Of a DNA stretch of 64,000 nucleotides, positions 16,401-25,897 are shown piece after piece. Every line of letters starts with the position of its first letter. The stretch's first letter is position 1. Source of the stretch: Macrococcoides caseolyticum (lineage in GTDB: Bacteria; Bacillota; Bacilli; Staphylococcales; Staphylococcaceae). Under the pieces are notes generated by a model that saw only the letters and a list, made by a program, of their open reading frames with translations, searched no databases and had not been told where the DNA came from. The stretch lies in assembly GCF_021366795.1 (NCBI RefSeq), contig NZ_JAHCPS010000002.1, positions 1 to 64,000 of the forward strand, in the 5' to 3' direction. The translations under genes were made by a program, and so were the position numbers.

Positions 16401-16958
16401 TTATCCACGAGAAACATAAGATCCATCAGTCGTATTAATAATTAATAAATCTCCTTGGTTAACAAATAAAGGCACATTTAATGTGTAGCCCGTTTCAACA
16501 GTTGCTTGCTTTGTCGCACCCTGTGCTGTATCCCCTTTAATACCAGGTTCAGTTTCAGTCACTTCAAGTGTTACTGTGTTTGGTAATTCAACACCTAATG
16601 TTTCACCTTCATACATTTGAATATGTACTTCCATATTTTCTTTTAAGAATTTTAATTCGTATTCAATCGTGCTTTCTGGTAATTCTAATTGCTCATACGT
16701 TTCGTTATCCATGAATACATGTTGATCACCTGAAGCATATAAGTATTGCATACGTTTATTATCGATTTGTGCTTTACCAACCTTTTCACCAGCACGGAAT
16801 GTTTTTTCCTGAATAGCACCCGTACGTAAGTTACGTAATTTTGAACGTACAAATGCTGCACCTTTACCTGGTTTTACGTGTTGGAATTCAATAACTCTCC
16901 AAATCCCGTTATCTACTTCAATTGTTAAACCTGTCTTAAAATCGTTTACTGAAATCAT
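16401..16958 (-). CDS. efp: translation elongation factor P
   Basis: EF-P binds between the P and E sites and relieves stalling at polyproline. The 185-aa protein has three beta-barrel domains. The tip loop [13 protein letters not shown] (residues 28-40) carries K32, which in Bacillus is modified by 5-aminopentanol. The C-terminal domain shows the usual pattern [20 protein letters not shown]. The ATG has AGGAGGAA upstream. It follows the aminopeptidase gene by 24 bp, the same pair as yqhT-efp in Bacillus. Confidence 0.96.
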   Translation of the reverse strand: MISVNDFKTGLTIEVDNGIWRVIEFQHVKPGKGAAFVRSKLRNLRTGAIQEKTFRAGEKVGKAQIDNKRMQYLYASGDQHVFMDNETYEQLELPESTIEYELKFLKENMEVHIQMYEGETLGVELPNTVTLEVTETEPGIKGDTAQGATKQATVETGYTLNVPLFVNQGDLLIINTTDGSYVSRG

Positions 16959-16982
16959 TCAATTTCCTCCTAATTAGCTCTC

Positions 16983-18038
16983 TTATAAAATAATAAGGTC
17001 TTTTGGTGATTGTGTAAAGCGCTTTAGACCATTTTTCGTTACTAAAACATCATCTTCAATACGTACGCCACCTAAACCTTCAACATAAATACCTGGTTCA
17101 AGTGTCACACACATGTTTTCTTCAAGTGTATGCGGTGACTTCATCGATAACATTGGACCTTCATGGACCTCTAAACCGATACCATGCCCGAGTGAATGCC
17201 CGAACTTGTCTCCATAGCCGTATGATTGAATAACATCACGTGCGATTTTATCTGCTTCTATGCCAGTCATCCCGATTTTAATTTCATTTAGGGCTTTCAT
17301 TTGTGACTCTAAAACAACATTGTAGATTTTCACCATTTCATCACTTGGTTGTCCTACTGCAATTGTACGTGTAATGTCAGAAATATAACCATTATAAATC
17401 GCGCCGTAATCAAATGTAATCATCTCACCCGACTGAATCACCTTATTACTTGCTACACCATGCGGTAATGCACCACGCACACCACTTGCTACAATCGTAT
17501 CAAAAGAAGAAGAGGTTGCCCCTAATTCACGCATTTTCATTTCCATTAAATTGTTAATTTGCAGTTCGGTCATTCCTGGTTGAGTTATTTCAAGAATGTA
17601 ATTAAAAGTTTCATCTGCAATATCAGCAGCCTGCTGAATAATTTCAATTTCGAATGGCTCTTTAATCATACGGATTCGTTCCACTTCACCAGCAATATTG
17701 ATGAGTTCATATGCATCATTTAATAGCATTTGATGATCTTGATATGTAATTAAATCTCCTTCAAATCCAATTGTTTTATACCCTTTTTCAACAATGATTT
17801 GAACGATTGTTTGTAACAATGATTGTGTATGCTTAATAATTTCGAATTGACTGGCCTGGGCTGTTGCCTGTTCGATATATCGAAAATCAGTTACAAGCAT
17901 TTTTTCATGCTTCGAAATAACGAGTGCACCGCTTGACCCAGTGAATCCTGAAAGATAACGTCGATTAAACGGGGATATAATAACCATCGCATCTAACTGT
18001 TTATCATTCATTAATTGATTTAGTTTTTCAAACTTCAT
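16983..18038 (-). CDS. M24 family Xaa-Pro aminopeptidase-like peptidase
   Basis: The 351-aa protein has a creatinase-type N-terminal domain (NRRYLSGFTGSSGALVI, about residues 25-41) and the pita-bread metallopeptidase domain. Metal ligands are visible in FDYGAIYNGYISDITRT (the Asp pair), HSLGHGIGLEVHEGP (His) and LEPGIYVEGLGGVRIED (Glu pair). It probably releases N-terminal residues before proline in the cytoplasm. It is the yqhT homologue, co-transcribed with efp. A 24-bp perfect palindrome lies just upstream, in the region shared with the divergent lipoprotein gene. Confidence 0.93.
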   Translation of the reverse strand: MKFEKLNQLMNDKQLDAMVIISPFNRRYLSGFTGSSGALVISKHEKMLVTDFRYIEQATAQASQFEIIKHTQSLLQTIVQIIVEKGYKTIGFEGDLITYQDHQMLLNDAYELINIAGEVERIRMIKEPFEIEIIQQAADIADETFNYILEITQPGMTELQINNLMEMKMRELGATSSSFDTIVASGVRGALPHGVASNKVIQSGEMITFDYGAIYNGYISDITRTIAVGQPSDEMVKIYNVVLESQMKALNEIKIGMTGIEADKIARDVIQSYGYGDKFGHSLGHGIGLEVHEGPMLSMKSPHTLEENMCVTLEPGIYVEGLGGVRIEDDVLVTKNGLKRFTQSPKDLIIL

Positions 18039-18077
18039 TTTTTAAACCTCGCTTTAACATAATTATTTTTATAGCAT

Positions 18078-18101
18078 TGTATATATGGTACCATATATAC
18101 A
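18078..18101. promoter_or_regulatory. 24-bp perfect palindrome in the pepP/lipoprotein divergent region
   Basis: The sequence is TGTATATATGGT followed directly by its exact reverse complement. It sits in the 91-bp region between two divergent start codons, 40 bp from the peptidase start and 29 bp from the lipoprotein start. It could be an operator for a dimeric regulator acting on one or both promoters. I cannot match it to a known consensus. Confidence 0.6.
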
Positions 18102-18129
18102 GAAACTATTTGAATTGAGGCGTAACAAA

Positions 18130-18720
18130 TTGAAAAAAATTATTCTCATTTTATCAACCAGTCTCGTACTGACTGCATGTGGTCCAAATGAAAAAGAACA
18201 ACTTACAATAGAGCAGAACAATCTCAAAAAAGAAATTCAAACTTTAAAGTCTAAACTAGATAATGAAAAAACAAAACACGTTTCAAAAACCAATACATTA
18301 AACAGTTTAAAAACAGAATTAAAACAACAAAAAGGTACGCAATCATTAAGTAATGATACATATACAGAAACATTTAAAACATATGCTACACAATTAGGTA
18401 ATGCCATTAATACGTATAAAGAGATTAAGAACAAAATCACTGCTACAAAACAAGATCCTGATGTTCAATTAAAATTAGAAGAAATAAGTAACACGATTCA
18501 CACTGCTATCAAATCTTATGAAACACCACTTAAAGCAACGCATCCACCCCAAACATTCGAATCTATGCATGAACAAGTGGATTCTGCAAATCAAGATATA
18601 AAATCAGCCATCAAGAGTATTGAAAAAGGTTATAAAAAGAATGATGTAGAAACAATCAATGAAGGACAACAAAAATTACAAAGCGCCATTGACCAGTTTA
18701 ACAGCATACAAATTGAATAA
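18130..18720 (+). CDS. predicted lipoprotein with coiled coil
   Basis: The 196-aa protein has a type II signal peptide with lipobox LTAC-G (Cys near residue 17), so it should be lipid-anchored outside the membrane. A charged coiled coil follows (about residues 18-75, rich in Lys, Glu and Gln, with KKEIQTLKSKLDNEKT), then a helical domain with IKNKITATK and FNSIQIE at the end. It resembles YkyA-type and other cell-wall-binding lipoproteins only in architecture. I chose the TTG at 18130 because GAGG is 9 bases upstream and the signal peptide then begins LKKIILILSTS; the longer reading starts inside the palindrome. Function is unknown. Confidence 0.8.
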   Translation: MKKIILILSTSLVLTACGPNEKEQLTIEQNNLKKEIQTLKSKLDNEKTKHVSKTNTLNSLKTELKQQKGTQSLSNDTYTETFKTYATQLGNAINTYKEIKNKITATKQDPDVQLKLEEISNTIHTAIKSYETPLKATHPPQTFESMHEQVDSANQDIKSAIKSIEKGYKKNDVETINEGQQKLQSAIDQFNSIQIE

Positions 18721-18781
18721 GCGCCAGTTGGATATGCGTAGCGTCCAAAAATTGCAGATATTGTAATTTTATATTTTTATT

Positions 18782-18830
18782 AATAAGGCTATCAACCTAC
18801 AATGATTATTTGTAAGTTGATAGCCTTATT
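18782..18830. terminator. bidirectional terminator, 15-bp arms
   Basis: AATAAGGCTATCAAC (18782-18796) pairs perfectly with 18816-18830, with a short inner TACA/TGTA stem. It lies between the convergent lipoprotein and lipM genes and has A/T runs on both sides. Confidence 0.85.
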
Positions 18831-18846
18831 GATTTGATAAATGTGC

Positions 18847-19689
18847 TTAGCGTCTAAATGTCCATTCATCACTTTTATATTTCTCAATTAAACGATTTGT
18901 TTCACTGAGCAATGCATCACTTAGCTCATATGGTTTTAATTGAATATTTAATCCCTTTTCGAAACCACGATAAAATGCATCTTCCATCATTTCAATTGTA
19001 ATTTGCTTATCCGTTAAATCCTGAATACTAACTGCCTTTGAATAAAAGCTCTTTTTCATTTTACCTTTCATTCTAGGATTTTGATAAATAAATAAATCAA
19101 ACAGCGCATCAACATCTATGGATTGTAATATTGAACCATGTTGTAGAATAACACCTTTTTGTCTCGTTTGAGCACTTCCGGCAATTTTTTTTCCTTCTAC
19201 AACCAACTCATACCAGCTCGGTGAATCAAAACAAACAGAACTTCTTGGATCTTTTAATTTAGCGCGTTGTGCTTCAGTCCTTGGCACTGCAAAATATGCA
19301 TCAAATCCTAAATCAATAAATCCTTCTAATAAACCTTGTGAAATCACACGATACGCTTCTGTTACTGTCTTTGGCATATCAGGATGATTTTCTGGTACAA
19401 TCACGCTATACGTAAGTTCATGGTCATGTAACACGCCACGTCCACCAGTCGTACGTCGAACAAGGCCATAACCACATGCGCTTACCTTTTCTAAATCAAT
19501 TTCTTTTTCAAGTTTTTGAAAATACCCGATGGAAAGCGTTGCTGGATTCCAACCGTAAAATCGAATAACAGGCGGTAATTTTCCTTCTGACACAAAATTA
19601 AGTAAAGCCTCATCCAGAGCCATATTAAAATAAGGATCGTTTTTCTTTGTGTTTAAAAACAACCATTCCTCTTTATGTGTTTGCTTCAT
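18847..19689 (-). CDS. lipM: octanoyltransferase LipM (lipoate-protein ligase A family)
   Basis: LipM moves octanoyl from acyl carrier protein to GcvH, the first step of lipoate assembly. The 280-aa protein has [18 protein letters not shown] (about residues 78-95), [20 protein letters not shown] with the candidate catalytic C153, and [16 protein letters not shown]. The Cys and the length fit LipM (Bacillus YqhM, 278 aa) rather than LplA, which needs no such Cys. The neighbours yqhL and gcvPB are the same as in Bacillus, apart from an inserted arc operon. The product supports the glycine cleavage system and oxo-acid dehydrogenases. Confidence 0.9.
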   Translation of the reverse strand: MKQTHKEEWLFLNTKKNDPYFNMALDEALLNFVSEGKLPPVIRFYGWNPATLSIGYFQKLEKEIDLEKVSACGYGLVRRTTGGRGVLHDHELTYSVIVPENHPDMPKTVTEAYRVISQGLLEGFIDLGFDAYFAVPRTEAQRAKLKDPRSSVCFDSPSWYELVVEGKKIAGSAQTRQKGVILQHGSILQSIDVDALFDLFIYQNPRMKGKMKKSFYSKAVSIQDLTDKQITIEMMEDAFYRGFEKGLNIQLKPYELSDALLSETNRLIEKYKSDEWTFRR

Positions 19690-19794
19690 AACTATCCCTC
19701 ATCTCTAAAAATCAAAATAAAAGTAAAATAACTTTGAAATCATGTCATTTTATGAATATAATAAACCTATGATGACAAAAGGAGGACAACTAAA

Positions 19795-20178
19795 ATGACA
19801 ACTTGGTATATTTTAGGTATTGTACTTCTTGCTTTGTTAGTCTACATTTTTATTAATTACTCTATCAATCGTAAAGCGGTTACTGAATTAAGTCAAGATG
19901 ACTTTAAGAGCGGTTTAAGAAAAGCGCAAGTTATTGATTTACGTGAAAAAGCGGATTATGACTATGGACATATTAACGGGGCAAGAAACATTCCAATGAC
20001 AGTCTTTAGAACTAGAATGTTAGGTCTACGTAAAGACCAACCGATTTACTTCGTTGATGCCAATGGTATTTCAAGTTACCGAGCAGCCCGTATGCTAAAA
20101 AAACACGGCTACACGAATCTTTATATGTTAAAAAACGGTTATAAAGATTGGAAATACGATTTAAAGGTAAAAAAATAG
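19795..20178 (+). CDS. membrane-anchored rhodanese-fold protein (YqhL-like), no catalytic cysteine
   Basis: The 127-aa protein has an N-terminal membrane helix (residues 4-21) and a rhodanese domain (about 33-125): VIDLREKADYDYGHINGARNI is split at 46-66, and YRAARMLKKHGYTNLYMLKNG is near 95-115. The active-site loop, where sulfurtransferases have Cys, reads FVDANGISSYRAA (86-98) and contains no Cys anywhere in the protein. It is therefore probably a binding module rather than a sulfurtransferase. A good AAAGGAGG ribosome site precedes the ATG. It is divergent from lipM, as yqhL is in Bacillus. Confidence 0.9.
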   Translation: MTTWYILGIVLLALLVYIFINYSINRKAVTELSQDDFKSGLRKAQVIDLREKADYDYGHINGARNIPMTVFRTRMLGLRKDQPIYFVDANGISSYRAARMLKKHGYTNLYMLKNGYKDWKYDLKVKK

Positions 20179-20189
20179 CAACAGTACTA

Positions 20190-20222
20190 AAAGAGGGCTA
20201 AGACTAACGTCTCGCCCTCTTT
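20190..20222. terminator. bidirectional terminator between yqhL and arcR
   Basis: AAAGAGGGC (20190-20198) and GCCCTCTTT (20214-20222) with an inner AGAC/GTCT stem, located between convergent genes. Confidence 0.85.
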
Positions 20223-20223
20223 C

Positions 20224-20922
20224 TTATAGCCATTCTAATTTTTTTGAAATAAGCATATGATCTTTATCCTTGTCAGGAATAATATAACCTTCCCTTTTAA
20301 ATCGATTAATCATCTGACTTGTTGATTCTCTCGATACACAAATCATTCGACTGAGTTGTGTAACTTTAATTATATTTCTAAGACGGTAATAATCACCTTG
20401 GTCGCTCCCAACTTCTCTTCCGAGATAGAGAAGTAATGCAATGACTTTTTCTTCAATTGACTTTCCAGCATAAAGAATCATTCGATTATCTTCTGATTCC
20501 ATCACGCGACCCATTTCTTTAAATAAATGAATTAAGATATGATTATATTTTTTAGCGAGAAACTCTAAAGCTTCCTTTTGAAAATATAAGATTTGCGTTT
20601 GGTATAACCCTTTAGCTGTTTGTCTATAATCAGTACTTGAAAATAATGCTGATAAAGGTAATATTTGTGGACGATGTACAAATAAATCCATTTCATTACC
20701 ATGACTGTCATTTGTCTCCAGCACAATATAGCCATGCATGAGCATATAGAGTTTTTCTGACTGATCACCTTGTTGATAAATAATTTGACCAGGTGCGACA
20801 TCTTTTAAGTAAAGGTAATCTTTAATTTCTTCCAGTTCAGAGGGTTCAACTTTAATAAAATCTCCAAACTGTTTCACACGATGTTCAAATAAATCAGATT
20901 GACTTCGGTTGTTTAAAATCAT
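20224..20922 (-). CDS. arcR: Crp/Fnr family regulator ArcR
   Basis: The 232-aa protein has a cyclic-nucleotide-binding fold (residues 30-140; GQIIYQQGDQSEKLYMLMHG) and a C-terminal winged HTH (TQLSRMICVSRESTSQMINRF, about 185-205). It is the last gene of an arcABDC-R operon, as in staphylococci, where ArcR activates the arginine deiminase genes under anaerobiosis. There is no Cys cluster for an Fe-S centre, so it is not an oxygen sensor of the FNR type. A matching box (TGTTA-N6-TCACA) lies upstream of arcA. The gap to arcC is 12 bp. Confidence 0.9.
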   Translation of the reverse strand: MILNNRSQSDLFEHRVKQFGDFIKVEPSELEEIKDYLYLKDVAPGQIIYQQGDQSEKLYMLMHGYIVLETNDSHGNEMDLFVHRPQILPLSALFSSTDYRQTAKGLYQTQILYFQKEALEFLAKKYNHILIHLFKEMGRVMESEDNRMILYAGKSIEEKVIALLLYLGREVGSDQGDYYRLRNIIKVTQLSRMICVSRESTSQMINRFKREGYIIPDKDKDHMLISKKLEWL

Positions 20923-20934
20923 AATGACCTTTCC

Positions 20935-21882
20935 TTATTTTGTGATTACCGTACCTGCAGTGCCCTCAAATGCGCGATATGCATTTTGTAAGTCAGTAAT
21001 AATTACTTTTTTATCTTCACCGCTATTAATAAATTCAATTGCAGCTTCAATCTTAGGTAACATACTGCCTTTAGCGAATTGTCCTTCTGCAATGTATTGC
21101 TGTAGCTCGTCTAATGTAACATGTTCTAACATTTTTTGGTCCGGTTTATTATAATTTAAATATACATGGTCTACTGCTGTCAAGATTAATAATATATCAG
21201 CAGAAACAAGTTCAGCTAACTTCTCTGATGCAAAGTCTTTATCAATAACTGCTTCAACACCACGATAGCCTTCTTCCATGCGGACAACCGGTACACCGCC
21301 ACCTCCACATGAAATTGTAATATTACCATGATCAACTAAATCATTAATAATCGGTGCTTCAATAATATTAATTGGATGAGGACTAGCAACAACTTTTCTC
21401 CAACCACGCCCTGCATCTTCTTTAAATGTCACACCTGGATTCGCAGCCATTTCAGCTTTAGCTTCTTCTTCTGTATAGAAAGGTCCAACAGGTTTAGTCG
21501 GATTCTTAAATGCTTCGTCGTCTGGATCAACTTCTACACGTGTAAGAATTGTTGCAACATTACGGTCCAAATGACAATGATCAAGCATTTTTGAGACTGC
21601 ATTCTGGAACCAGTAACCTATCATACCTTGTGTCATTGCGCCACATACATCAAGTGGCATTGCAGGAATTTTATCAGAATCACTTTCTTTTTGTTGAATC
21701 AATAATGCACCAACTTGTGGCCCGTTTCCATGAGAAATAATAACTTCAACATCATTCATTACGAATTTTTCTAATTCACTTACTGTATCTTCAATGGCAT
21801 GTTGTTGTGCTGCACTCGTTGTTCCTTCTTCTGTTTGGATTGCATTGCCTCCTAAAGCAATGACGACACGTTTATTAATCAT
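20935..21882 (-). CDS. arcC: carbamate kinase
   Basis: It makes ATP from carbamoyl phosphate and ADP, the energy-yielding step of the arginine deiminase route. The 315-aa protein has the amino-acid kinase core: VVIALGGNAIQ (residues 6-16), ISHGNGPQVGALL (about 49-61), ISCGGGGVPVV (about 192-202), and DKDFASEKLAE. Length is typical. It follows arcD by 14 bp with a GGAGGA ribosome site. Confidence 0.95.
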   Translation of the reverse strand: MINKRVVIALGGNAIQTEEGTTSAAQQHAIEDTVSELEKFVMNDVEVIISHGNGPQVGALLIQQKESDSDKIPAMPLDVCGAMTQGMIGYWFQNAVSKMLDHCHLDRNVATILTRVEVDPDDEAFKNPTKPVGPFYTEEEAKAEMAANPGVTFKEDAGRGWRKVVASPHPINIIEAPIINDLVDHGNITISCGGGGVPVVRMEEGYRGVEAVIDKDFASEKLAELVSADILLILTAVDHVYLNYNKPDQKMLEHVTLDELQQYIAEGQFAKGSMLPKIEAAIEFINSGEDKKVIITDLQNAYRAFEGTAGTVITK

Positions 21883-21896
21883 GATATATCCTCCTC

Positions 21897-23321
21897 TTAA
21901 AATACTGTAATTTTTCCTGTAAATATAAAGTAAATCCCCGCGATTGTTAATAACGTTAATCCTATAAATAATCCTTTATCTAAATTGTTTATCGGTTTAT
22001 TGTTTGATTTCTGAACTTGTTGATAAACAATGATACCAGGGAAATATAAAATCATTGTCAGTAATAAATATTCTAATCCAGCTGCATATACTAACCAGAC
22101 TGCATATACTGAAGCAACAATACCGATAAATAATTGCTTGCCACTTTGATGATGTGTCAAAGCATATTTCACTTGATAAAATGCACTGAACGCATATGGA
22201 ATTAAAATTGCTGATGATGCAAGTGAGAATGCAAAATTATATGCTTTATCCGTAAATATCAGTGTTAAAAAGAATAATTGAATTAAAATGTTTGTAATCA
22301 ATAAAGAATTAACTGGCGCATGATTTTCATTTTCCATACCAAACCATGCCGGAAAAACGTTATCCTTAGCTGCTAGATATGGTACTTCTCCAGCAAGTAA
22401 TGTCCAGCCTAACCAAGCACCTAATACAGAAATAATTAATCCTATATTAATAAATGATGCACCCCAAGGACCAACGATTTCAGCCATTACAGCTGCCATT
22501 GAAGGATTAGTTAAGTCCGCAATTTTACCTTGTTCAACGACACCTTGTGCTAGAATTGTTATTAACATATAAATCAGTAATACTGCAATTAAACCAATTA
22601 ACGTTGCTTTACCTACATCGCTTCTTTTTTTAGCACGACTTGAGAAAACTACAGCACCTTCAATACCAATAAACACCCAAAGTGTAACGAGCATTGTACT
22701 TTTCACTTGCGTCATTAAAGAACCAAAATCAAATCCATTGCTCACACCTTTTGTCATGCCATGAAAACCTGCCATAAAAGTATCAAAGTTAAAGCTGATC
22801 ATAATGAGTACGATGAATAAAAAGATTGGAATCATTTTAGCAACAGTAACCACCGTATTTATAAATGTCGCACCTTTTACACCTTTTAAAATTAAGAAAT
22901 GTACAAGCCAAAGTAAGACTGATGCTGCTATAATACTTGGTACATTTGCGCCACCTTTAAAGATTGGGAAAAAATTACCTACAGCTGTCATTAATAATGT
23001 ACCGTATGCAACGTTGCCTAAAAATGCACTAATCCAGTAGCCCCATGCTGAATTGAATCCCATATAATCTCCAAATCCAGCTTTAGCATAACTGTATACA
23101 CCACCATCTAAATCGGGCTCCATCGTTGTTAAGTTTTGAAAACTAAATCCTAAAGCAATCATCCCGATACCAGTAATCACCCATCCAATGATGATAGCGA
23201 GACCACCTGCACTACTACCCATATCACTAATTAAGTTAAAAGCCCCACCACCGATCATAGAACCAATAACCATCGCAACAAGGGCAAATAAACCTAATTT
23301 CTTGCTGTCATGTTCACTCAT
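21897..23321 (-). CDS. arcD: arginine/ornithine antiporter
   Basis: It exchanges external arginine for ornithine across the membrane. The 474-aa protein is an APC-family transporter with about 12 membrane helices and the N-terminal signature LGLFALVAMVIGSMIGGGAF (residues 8-27). I use the second ATG at 23321, 8 bases from GGAGGG; the first ATG is only 2 bases from it. It follows arcB by about 85 bp. Confidence 0.92.
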   Translation of the reverse strand: MSEHDSKKLGLFALVAMVIGSMIGGGAFNLISDMGSSAGGLAIIIGWVITGIGMIALGFSFQNLTTMEPDLDGGVYSYAKAGFGDYMGFNSAWGYWISAFLGNVAYGTLLMTAVGNFFPIFKGGANVPSIIAASVLLWLVHFLILKGVKGATFINTVVTVAKMIPIFLFIVLIMISFNFDTFMAGFHGMTKGVSNGFDFGSLMTQVKSTMLVTLWVFIGIEGAVVFSSRAKKRSDVGKATLIGLIAVLLIYMLITILAQGVVEQGKIADLTNPSMAAVMAEIVGPWGASFINIGLIISVLGAWLGWTLLAGEVPYLAAKDNVFPAWFGMENENHAPVNSLLITNILIQLFFLTLIFTDKAYNFAFSLASSAILIPYAFSAFYQVKYALTHHQSGKQLFIGIVASVYAVWLVYAAGLEYLLLTMILYFPGIIVYQQVQKSNNKPINNLDKGLFIGLTLLTIAGIYFIFTGKITVF

Positions 23322-23405
23322 TTTCATTCCCTCCTATTTTTATGTTATGTATAGCTAAGGAGGCATATTGCCTCTTTAGACTCTGGAATGAAATCTTATG
23401 TTTGA

Positions 23406-24425
23406 TTATTTTTCAACACCACATAATGCTGCCATTACTGCTTTGATTGTGTGCATTCTGTTTTCAGCCTGATCAAATACGCGTGAATATTTACTTCTGA
23501 ATACTTCGTCAGTTACTTCCATTGCATCTAAACCATATTTTTCTTTAATATCTTTACCATATAGTGTTTCAGTATCATGGAATGCTGGTAAGCAGTGTAA
23601 GAATAATACATCGTCATTGCCTGTCATTTTTATCATGTCCATATTAACTTGATATGGTGTTAATAATTCAATTCTTTCTTTGAATTTATCTTCTTCACCC
23701 ATTGAAACCCATACGTCTGTATAAATAACGTCCGTTCCTTTTACTGCTTCCTCAACATTGTCTGTTATCATTAAAGTACCACCATCAATTTTGCAGCGTT
23801 CATTGGCAATATCAATTACATCTTGTTCTGGGAATAGTGATTTTGGTGAACAGATTCTTACATTAACCCCTAACTCTGCACCGGCAACCATAATTGAATT
23901 CGCTACGTTATTTCGACCGTCACCTACATATGTGAAAGTAATGCCTTCAAGCTTACCGAATTTTTCTTTTACTGTTAAGAAGTCTGCTAACATTTGAGTT
24001 GGATGCCATTTATCTGTTAAGCCATTCCAAACGGGTACACCTGCAAACTCACCGAGTTGTTCTACAGTATCTTGTGAGAATCCACGGAATTCGATACCAT
24101 CAAACATACGTCCTAAAACTTTTGCTGTATCTTCAACAGATTCTTTTTTACCTAACTGAATATCATCTTTACCTAAATATTCAGGATGAGCACCTAAATC
24201 AATCGCTGCTACTGTGAACGCACAACGTGTACGCGTAGACGCTTTTTCAAATAATAATGCGATATTTTTTCCTTCCATATAACGATGTGGAATACCTTTT
24301 TTCTTCATATCTTTTAATGTTTCAGCCAGTTCAATAAAATATAGGAACTCGTCATGTGTAAAGTCCATTTCTTTTAAGAAGTTTTTACCATAAAGTTCTT
24401 TTCTTAATAATTTACCTGTTAACAT
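23406..24425 (-). CDS. arcB: catabolic ornithine carbamoyltransferase
   Basis: It phosphorolyses citrulline to ornithine and carbamoyl phosphate. The 339-aa protein has the carbamoyl phosphate motif [12 protein letters not shown] (residues 54-65), the [11 protein letters not shown] motif (141-151), [13 protein letters not shown], and the ornithine-binding HCLPAFHD. Its operon position (A-B-D-C-R) shows the catabolic role. The ATG has AAGGAGGA 6 bases upstream. Confidence 0.95.
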   Translation of the reverse strand: MLTGKLLRKELYGKNFLKEMDFTHDEFLYFIELAETLKDMKKKGIPHRYMEGKNIALLFEKASTRTRCAFTVAAIDLGAHPEYLGKDDIQLGKKESVEDTAKVLGRMFDGIEFRGFSQDTVEQLGEFAGVPVWNGLTDKWHPTQMLADFLTVKEKFGKLEGITFTYVGDGRNNVANSIMVAGAELGVNVRICSPKSLFPEQDVIDIANERCKIDGGTLMITDNVEEAVKGTDVIYTDVWVSMGEEDKFKERIELLTPYQVNMDMIKMTGNDDVLFLHCLPAFHDTETLYGKDIKEKYGLDAMEVTDEVFRSKYSRVFDQAENRMHTIKAVMAALCGVEK

Positions 24426-24458
24426 TGTTGTTTCCTCCTTATTATTTAAATATATATC

Positions 24459-25697
24459 TTAAATGTCTTCTCTGAATAAAGGTTGGCTCATGCAGCGAGG
24501 GCCCCCTCTTCCACGTACTAATTCACTACCTGTAATTTCAATAACACGTATGCCTTTATCTCGTAATAATTGGTTAGATACGTAGTTACGGTCATATGTG
24601 ATAACAACACCAGGCGCGATACATAAAGTGTTAGATCCATCATTCCATTGTTCACGTGCTGAGATAATTGGGTCTCCGCCTCCACAAGGAATAAATTCGA
24701 TTTTTTCTATTTCTAATGCATCTTGTAATGTTTCTTTAAGATTTGTTGTATGTTTTATATTAATGTGGTCTTTATTCGTTGGATCTTGTGTTAAAGTGTA
24801 GCAGTTAATTTGACCATCTTTTTTCTCGATACCTGAATGAATTGTAAATTTGTCATAATCAATCATTGTAAATACTGTATCTAAATGCATGAATGTTCTT
24901 GATACTGGTATTTCTACTGCGACAACTTTTTCGAATTCATTAGAATCATCGTCAAATAATGATTTTGCTAAACGTTCAATTGCTTGTGCTGAAGTACGTT
25001 CAGAAACACCTATCGCTAATACTTTTTTACTTAAAACAAGTTCATCGCCACCCTCAATATTGAATGGGCAATCACGATTTAACCAAACTGGAATATCTTG
25101 ATCTTTGAAATCTGGATGATATTTAATAATATAATCCATGAACATTGATTCTCTGCGTCTTGCTCTCCAGAACATGCGATTGATTGTTACACCATTTCCA
25201 ATTGTTGCATGTGGGTCACGTGTGAAATAAAGGTTAGGCATCGGATCTAAATAGAAAGGATATCTATCATCCATTAATTCAACTAAGCGATTACCTTTCG
25301 CCTTAATTTCATCTTTTCTTACACCAGACATTATTTTTTCAACAAGCTCTTTGTTTGATAATTGGGCAAAGTATTCTTTTAATTCATTTTCATGACCTAA
25401 TGTTGTTTTTTGAGATTCTTCTAAGATTTGATCAATAAACTGACGACGAATTTTTTCATCGGCAATCGTTTCTTCCATTAAATCTTCGAGATATAAAACT
25501 TCCACACCTTCATCACGTAAAACTTGAGCAAAATTATCATGTTCTTTCTGTGCAACAGGTAAATATGGAATATCATCGAACAACAGTCCACCTAATTAAT
25601 CAGGTGTTAAGTTTTCTAATTCTTTACCAGGACGTTTTAATAACACAGTTTTGAGTTTTCCGATTTCACTTGTGACATTGATTTTTCGTTGTACCAT
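24459..25697 (-). pseudogene. arcA: arginine deiminase gene interrupted by a TAA codon at position 34
   Basis: Reading from the ATG at 25697, which has a GGAGGAA ribosome site, the frame encodes [16 protein letters not shown], then [17 protein letters not shown], then TAA (25596-25598), then [12 protein letters not shown] and an unbroken reading frame to 24459. The total is 412 codons, matching normal ArcA (about 410). The family usually has D-Tyr-L here, so TAT to TAA is the likely change. The catalytic C-terminal motif [12 protein letters not shown], the His-containing FMHLDTVFT and the FTRDP motif are all intact. A TTG at 25583 with AGGTGG just upstream could restart translation, but would lose the first 38 residues, including an arginine-site strand. 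Sequencing error is the alternative. Confidence 0.85.
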
Positions 25698-25748
25698 TTT
25701 TATTTCCTCCTTGTTTTTTTCTTTTATTTTATACTTTTATTATATTGA

Positions 25749-25803
25749 TAAAAGCGCTTTCAATTATTTAATAATTCACACCTTAAGTGTTAAATATTTC
25801 ACA
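25749..25803 (-). promoter_or_regulatory. arc operon control region: cre-like site and ArcR-like box
   Basis: A cre-like site TAAAAGCGCTTTCA (25749-25762) differs from the strong form at one base. TGTTA-AATATT-TCACA (25788-25803) fits the Crp/Fnr-type half-sites TGTGA-N6-TCACA with one mismatch, suitable for ArcR (or Rex). They lie 52 to 106 bp upstream of the arcA start, so carbon catabolite and anaerobic control are both plausible. The regulatory roles are inferred. Confidence 0.55.
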
Positions 25804-25897
25804 TGCATTTTTAATATAGTATTATTTTTTATTGATTTTGATGTAAATATATAAAAAACCGTTTATATATACGTAAAAAAGCTTTAAAATAAGGCTT

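Noticed and set aside
17014-17027. cre-like sequence GTAAAGCGCTTTAG inside the M24 peptidase gene
   Set aside because: It lies in coding sequence near the 3' end, has no gene start nearby and misses the end positions of the cre form.
18085-18129. Longer lipoprotein start at 18085
   Set aside because: It would place the start inside the 24-bp palindrome and put polar residues ahead of the signal peptide; TTG at 18130 has a proper ribosome site.
25583-25583. Treating arcA as a complete gene starting at TTG 25583
   Set aside because: It would lack the conserved first 38 residues, which are still encoded in frame upstream behind a perfect ribosome site. A pseudogene call is better.
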